A stretch of 55,772 nucleotides of DNA from positions 1-55,772 of the forward strand of contig JABSOQ010000007.1 in NCBI GenBank assembly GCA_013216195.1, read 5' to 3'. The stretch is from Bdellovibrionales bacterium (GTDB taxonomy: Bacteria; Bdellovibrionota; Bdellovibrionia; Bdellovibrionales; UBA1609). The notes under the pieces are model-generated. The model was not told the DNA's origin, did no database searches, and was given only the letters and a program-made list of their open reading frames with translations. Positions 52,187 to 55,772 of this stretch are shown piece after piece (position 1 is the stretch's first letter; each line of letters opens with the position of its first letter). The translations under genes and the position numbers were made by a program.

Positions 52187-52935
52187 GGTTTGGGGCATCT
52201 TGTGTTGTTTGCTGCATACTTCATTTTGCGAATGCGATCGGCAAGATAAGCTGCTCGTGATTTTGAGTTTGGGTGGGTGCTCATAAACTCTGGGGTTGAG
52301 CCGCTAAGTGAAGCCATTTTGTTCCACAGCCGTACCGAACCATTCGGGTCCTAGCCAGCCCGCACTAGATAATCAAGGCCCAACAAGTCTGCTTCTTTTT
52401 CGTGGGCTCTGCTGAAAGGCATAAGAACACCAACACCAAGCCCAGCCATAATCAATTGATCTGTTTGCTCGCTCTGACCAAAAGCTATGTTTGCCAGAAC
52501 GAGGCCTCCTTGTGCAAGAAGATTCTGCGACACTCTCTCATTGCCATGCTCGGCTTTGACGTGCGCGATTTCGTGACCAATTACCGCCGCAAGTTCTGCT
52601 GTGCTGCCAGCTAGTCGAGTGTTGCCTGTGTGCACACCCATCTTGTTGCCAGGTAAGGCGAATGCATTAGGGGAATCATCGGCAAACAGTTGAACCTCCC
52701 ACCGGCTTGGGTTTTCTCCAATTGCTCTTAAGATTTCATTCGTAGTGCAGGTTACCCAATTGAATACGGGTCCAGAGCGAATGGTTCTCTGCTGTGATTT
52801 CATCTGGGCAAAAGATTGTTGGCCCATGCTGTCCATTTGACCCTTAGGCATAAGCAAGAGTTGTTTGCGCCCTCCAGGAGAAGTGGCACAAGCGGTTGCT
52901 AAGAACAGAACTGTGAATACGACCAAGTTTTTCAT
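52183..52935 (-). pseudogene. M48-family metallopeptidase lipoprotein gene interrupted by an in-frame TAG
   Basis: From the ATG at 52935: lipobox LATAC (Cys16), then a compact M48 domain with HEIAH (121-125) and the third ligand Glu181 in HEKEADLLGLDYLVRAG, where a TAG (52353-52351) ends the first ORF at 194 residues. The same frame continues for 55 more codons to TAA at 52183, and these read as the normal M48 C-terminus (DPNGSVRLWNKMASLSG, then a TPEFMSTHPNS match to the family motif). The stop replaces what is usually a Tyr or Phe codon. The zinc site is intact, so a truncated product could fold partly. Ribosome site is weak. Homologues such as BepA/LoiP act in outer-membrane quality control. 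Confidence 0.85.
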
Positions 52936-53026
52936 ACTTCTAGTGTGGATAATTTCAGTTTTGGTGTCATCGCTGTAAGTCGACATCTAGACCCGAGTGG
53001 GCTCTCAAGGAATCAGATTGCTTAGA

Positions 53027-53737
53027 TTAGAAATCCCATGAGAACTGGTGCCCCACTTCTTCTCGGCAGCGCATGTTGTGTTTGTCGACAAAAGACTCCC
53101 ATATAGGACCATCTTTAAATTTCTGGGCGTGTGGTAAGAACTCTTTGTTGTGCAAACTGAACAAGTGATTTTGTCTCTCTGATGCGCCTTCGATTCGAGT
53201 CGGCCTCATCAGTGAGTAGAAGTAAGAACCAACTGCCCTCGGTAAGTTTGGGTTTATGTGAGCACCCTCGTAACGGTGATAATTTATTGGGGCTTCACCG
53301 ATTTGGCTAAGCCGTGAAGAGCTGCTTTCACCCCTTCTCTCATACGGGCCTTCGGAGCTAGTGTGAGTAAATACCCGCACTTTGAATGTGTCGATATCCA
53401 ATTGTTCAGCCCTGTTTGCGGCGTTGTGATTGGGCAGCTTCCAGCTTACGACAACGAAGAGGTCAGGTGCTGAATCAAGCTTCATCACCGCCAACATTGT
53501 ATCTGAATACCAGTCGGCGATTTCGGCTGGTGAAAAAGAAGTGTACTCAATCATAGTGTCGAGCATAGCTTGTTTAATCTCGGCCACTTCGCCTGAGCTA
53601 GCGGGTTGCTGGGCTAGAGCCGCTGGCGTCATTGCTAGCAGAAGGACAAAAATCAACGTGAGAGCGATCAACCCAATTTTGTTGAATCGGTAGAACTCTG
53701 TAAGTATATGAAATTGCAAACGATTGATAGCCTTCAT
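53027..53737 (-). CDS. exported or membrane-anchored protein of unknown function (236 aa)
   Basis: I chose the ATG at 53737 (AAAGG 5 to 9 nt upstream); the longer frame would start inside a terminator hairpin. A long N-region is followed by a hydrophobic core IGLIALTLIFVLLLAM and ALA-Q at 42. The mature part has a single Cys and a strand/helix pattern (DLFVVVSWKLPNH, DTFKVRVFTH). No family recognised. A strong terminator and a structured leader lie immediately upstream, so expression may depend on read-through. Confidence 0.7.
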   Translation of the reverse strand: MKAINRLQFHILTEFYRFNKIGLIALTLIFVLLLAMTPAALAQQPASSGEVAEIKQAMLDTMIEYTSFSPAEIADWYSDTMLAVMKLDSAPDLFVVVSWKLPNHNAANRAEQLDIDTFKVRVFTHTSSEGPYERRGESSSSRLSQIGEAPINYHRYEGAHINPNLPRAVGSYFYSLMRPTRIEGASERQNHLFSLHNKEFLPHAQKFKDGPIWESFVDKHNMRCREEVGHQFSWDF

Positions 53738-53774
53738 AATGGCCTTTATAACTGCAATTAGAGTGCCTGAAGGC

Positions 53775-53804
53775 AAAAAAAACCCCACTCAGAATTAAGT
53801 GGGG
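53775..53804 (-). terminator. strong intrinsic terminator upstream of the 53027 gene (possible attenuator)
   Basis: Read on the minus strand: CCCCACT, 8-nt loop, AGTGGGG, then eight T. It is 38 nt before the ATG of the next minus-strand gene and 370 nt after the regulator gene. It is either the distal terminator of the regulator transcript or an attenuator. Confidence 0.85.
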
Positions 53805-53871
53805 AAACCAGGGATAAGGGTCTAGGTATTTTTGTTCTGGTTTAAAGCCAATTACAAAGGTTCGAGCCTGC

Positions 53872-53921
53872 CATGATGATCAGGATCTGCATGGTGACTC
53901 AGGAGCTAATCAGCCGCTCCT
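53872..53921 (-). promoter_or_regulatory. hairpins in a candidate structured leader
   Basis: The imperfect stem CATGATGATC/GATCTGCATG (53872-53893, 8 of 10 paired) and the perfect stem AGGAGC/GCTCCT (53901-53921, 9-nt loop) lie upstream of the terminator on the minus strand. No known riboswitch consensus recognised. Confidence 0.35.
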
Positions 53922-54174
53922 ACGAGGGGACAAGGGAGGCAGCGTTCTCTGTCACTTGTCTTACTATTAAGTCTACTGAAACTAGAATATTTCAAAACTT
54001 ACATTTTTTGAGAGATAGAATCTTAATCCAAGACACTGATTTTATTGCATTTTATCAACTTCAGATTGCTGCAAAATGGGGCCTGTGAGGCTCGAGTTTT
54101 GGCTTACAAGACCACAAAAACGAATGGGTCGACTCCACTGCCGAGTTGTGTTCATTGATGGTCAGAGTTTTTTG

Positions 54175-55008
54175 CTAGGATTCAGACGATTCAATCAGCT
54201 CTGAAGCTGTATTGAGGTCAAGAGTATCAAAAGCCGTCAGCAAGAAAACGGGCAATTCGCCTTCATGACCTTCTTCAGTCATGATCTCACGGATTTTTTT
54301 GAGGGCTTGTGCTTGCACCTTTTCGATTCTCTTGTACTGATCTTTTGAGACCTCACAAGAGTAATTAGCAAGAACCGGTTTCAAGTTTTCTTTTGTTTGC
54401 AGAGTGTTCACTCTCACTTTTAAGAAGTCAGCTGTCGCTTTGAAGTGGTTAACGAATTGATTCAAGTCAGCTGAGAAATTCTCAAACACTGAGCGATAAA
54501 CTCCATCTTCTTCAGTCAAAAAGCCTTTACCTACCAGCTCTTCAAGATACTTCTCACCCATCTTGCCATAGAGCTGAAGAAGCTTTTCTGCTTTAACGCC
54601 AGAGTCATTACTCGCAAGTTTGAAAATGATGTACTTTACCTGGTTTTCAAGCTCTTTGTTGAGAGCTGGGTTGTAGACCGGGGCGACAGACTCGAGTTGT
54701 GGAATACGGTCTTTTAAGTACTCGGCAATAGGGCCAGGGTACATTTCGACTAACTTTTTACCTGATGTTTCGCCACTTACATAACTCAGTATATCTAAAA
54801 CGGTAGAAACTTGAGGAAGGGTCTTAATTTTGCCCGTAAGTATTCTTCGAATTGTAGGTTCGCTCACCCCACATTTTTTGCTGAAGCCACTTACACTTAG
54901 GTACTTCGACTCATCTATATAAGACTGAATAACTTGCCTGAGATGATCAGGCAGAGCCTCGATCTCTTTGATCTCAGAAAAGTCTGTTGTTTCAGCTAGA
55001 ACTTCCAA
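54175..55008 (-). CDS. HTH regulator related to the TIGR02147/DUF4423 family (277 aa)
   Basis: Residues about 18-65 form an XRE-like helix-turn-helix (LRQVIQSYIDESKYLSVSGF, then SKKCGVSEPTIRRILTGKIK). The middle and C-terminal helices, including EVSKDQYKRIEKVQAQALKKIREI, fit the DUF4423 region. TTG start with AGGGG 7 nt upstream. It lies 30 bp after the secreted-type gene at 55039, so both are probably one transcript, and the regulator may control it. It differs from the 40591 protein in having a cleaner HTH at the N-terminus. Confidence 0.8.
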   Translation of the reverse strand: MEVLAETTDFSEIKEIEALPDHLRQVIQSYIDESKYLSVSGFSKKCGVSEPTIRRILTGKIKTLPQVSTVLDILSYVSGETSGKKLVEMYPGPIAEYLKDRIPQLESVAPVYNPALNKELENQVKYIIFKLASNDSGVKAEKLLQLYGKMGEKYLEELVGKGFLTEEDGVYRSVFENFSADLNQFVNHFKATADFLKVRVNTLQTKENLKPVLANYSCEVSKDQYKRIEKVQAQALKKIREIMTEEGHEGELPVFLLTAFDTLDLNTASELIESSES

Positions 55009-55038
55009 ATTGTTTCCCCTAAATCCCCAAATTCAAAA

Positions 55039-55772
55039 TCAAATGTCGACCTGATAGTTACAGCTCACAGATGAGCCACTTGTCTTTATGACATTGTCTG
55101 TCGAGAGTGATTCGCCCTTGAGAGGTGACGTGTACTCTTCGAGAACGAATGGATCCATAAGCTCCATCAAGGTTCTGCTGGTGCCCGTGAACTCACCGCC
55201 AGCTTTTTGAAAGTAATCAGCAAACTCGCTATTACACATGGGTGAGCCAATTGAAAACGAACTAAAAGAACCACGACGTAGAAAATCAAAAAATACAGGT
55301 TCTGCAAAAAGCAAATTGGTTAACGTGCCGGCTGGCGAATTGATAACGCCGAAGCCCTTATCGACGAGTTTTTCAAGAAACTCAGTTTCTTCTGCAGTCG
55401 CGTTTCGATCCCTCCATATCGTTTCAGGAAACTGTGTCGGGTGAACTTCAGGATCACATACATCAAGAATGTGCTCAGATCGAATTGCCTCTGTGGTGCA
55501 AGTCTCAGATACTCCGCGAATACGTGATTCGTAATAAATGTCGACTGCGAAAAAGCGAAACATCCTGTTGTCTGGTGAGAGATGAATCTGCTCAACGGCC
55601 TTCATAGGTGCCAAGGGCTGGTCGTTGCAAGCAACGGCTTCAATACCGTGTTCTGCCATGAGTTCATTGTGCTCATCGCAAACTTTCACACTTTTGAAAT
55701 AGACATGTTTTCCGTCATGGCAGATGCGATCGCCAGAGACACTCAGATCTTTCTTGAGAATTATGAAGTCGG
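55039..55772 (-). CDS. Cys-rich, probably exported protein of unknown function (partial, N-terminus outside window)
   Basis: The frame is open to the right edge of the window, so at least 243 C-terminal residues are seen and the start lies outside. A GTG at 55689 is internal; coding continues upstream with RICHDGKHVYFKSVKVCDEH. The visible part has eight or so Cys (for example RICHD, KVCDEH, VACND, ETCTTE, DVCDP, PMCNS, VSCNY), which suggests disulfides outside the cytoplasm. No family recognised. Followed after 30 bp by the DUF4423-type regulator. Confidence 0.75.
   Translation of the reverse strand, partial: DFIILKKDLSVSGDRICHDGKHVYFKSVKVCDEHNELMAEHGIEAVACNDQPLAPMKAVEQIHLSPDNRMFRFFAVDIYYESRIRGVSETCTTEAIRSEHILDVCDPEVHPTQFPETIWRDRNATAEETEFLEKLVDKGFGVINSPAGTLTNLLFAEPVFFDFLRRGSFSSFSIGSPMCNSEFADYFQKAGGEFTGTSRTLMELMDPFVLEEYTSPLKGESLSTDNVIKTSGSSVSCNYQVDI

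Larger units (their letters stand above)
53738..54174. other. intergenic region (437 bp) with terminator and hairpins on the minus strand
   Basis: It holds the terminator at 53775-53804 and the hairpins at 53872-53893 and 53901-53921, described separately. No ORF with a ribosome site was seen. The left part would be the leader of the 53027 gene; the right part is the 3' flank of the regulator gene at 54175. Confidence 0.5.

Noticed and set aside
53738-53788. Longer N-terminus for the 53027 protein from a GTG
   Set aside because: It would be translated from the stem and T-run of an intrinsic terminator; the ATG at 53737 has a ribosome site.
53855-53880. T-arm-like sequence (GGTTCGAGCC...CCA) that hints at a tRNA remnant
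   Set aside because: The flanking 5-bp stem does not pair and no acceptor, D or anticodon arm can be built around it.

Overview
The window looks like chromosome from a predatory-type deltaproteobacterium-like lineage, most likely Bdellovibrionota (Bdellovibrio or a close relative). This is inferred from gene content, not a database search: a clpX-lon junction, an orphan MglA GTPase directly behind dnaX-ybaB-recR, two regulators of the TIGR02147/DUF4423 kind, a PilZ protein, a bacteriohemerythrin, and a very large share of signal-peptide proteins with no recognisable family. Base composition and codon use look uniform. I see no transposase, integrase, prophage or CRISPR array.

Layout. 1-2844: clpX tail and lon. 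2919-8949: two small minus-strand genes, a large beta-propeller-like protein with no convincing start, and a TPR/winged-helix regulator followed by a small secreted protein. 9058-13439: tRNA-Val, a large secreted LamG-like protein with one CXXCH motif, hemerythrin and a small secreted protein. 14186-18019: MATE transporter, an unknown protein, PilZ and nadA. 18105-22681: minus-strand housekeeping block transcribed SRP RNA > dnaX > ybaB > recR > mglA, followed by a secreted protein with its own promoter. 22798-25130: two divergent secreted paralogues. 25132-28395: SrkA-type kinase, YgjP-like metalloprotein and a radical SAM/twitch protein.

29155-38064 is the most unusual part. A secreted HExxH protein reads left. 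A tight five-gene run of exported or membrane proteins reads right and ends in a second HExxH protein with the same distinctive zinc-site layout. A lipoprotein gene follows. I recognise none of these families; this is the best candidate for an undescribed envelope or secreted-protease system.

40105-48571: a DUF1653 protein, a TIGR02147 regulator, an unknown secreted protein, and an RND efflux operon (tolC-like, RND pump, TetR) that has no adaptor gene and carries three near-identical TetR-type palindromes in front. 48707-55772: MAPEG protein, small secreted proteins, a probable 2OG-Fe(II) oxygenase, an M48 lipoprotein gene broken by one in-frame TAG, a structured leader with a strong terminator, a second DUF4423-type regulator, and a secreted-type protein running off the window.

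Other points of note: dnaX has a ten-A slippery run giving a predicted 393-residue gamma form and has lost three of its four zinc cysteines; two perfect 7-bp tandem repeats of different sequence (8 and 6.6 copies) lie between genes.
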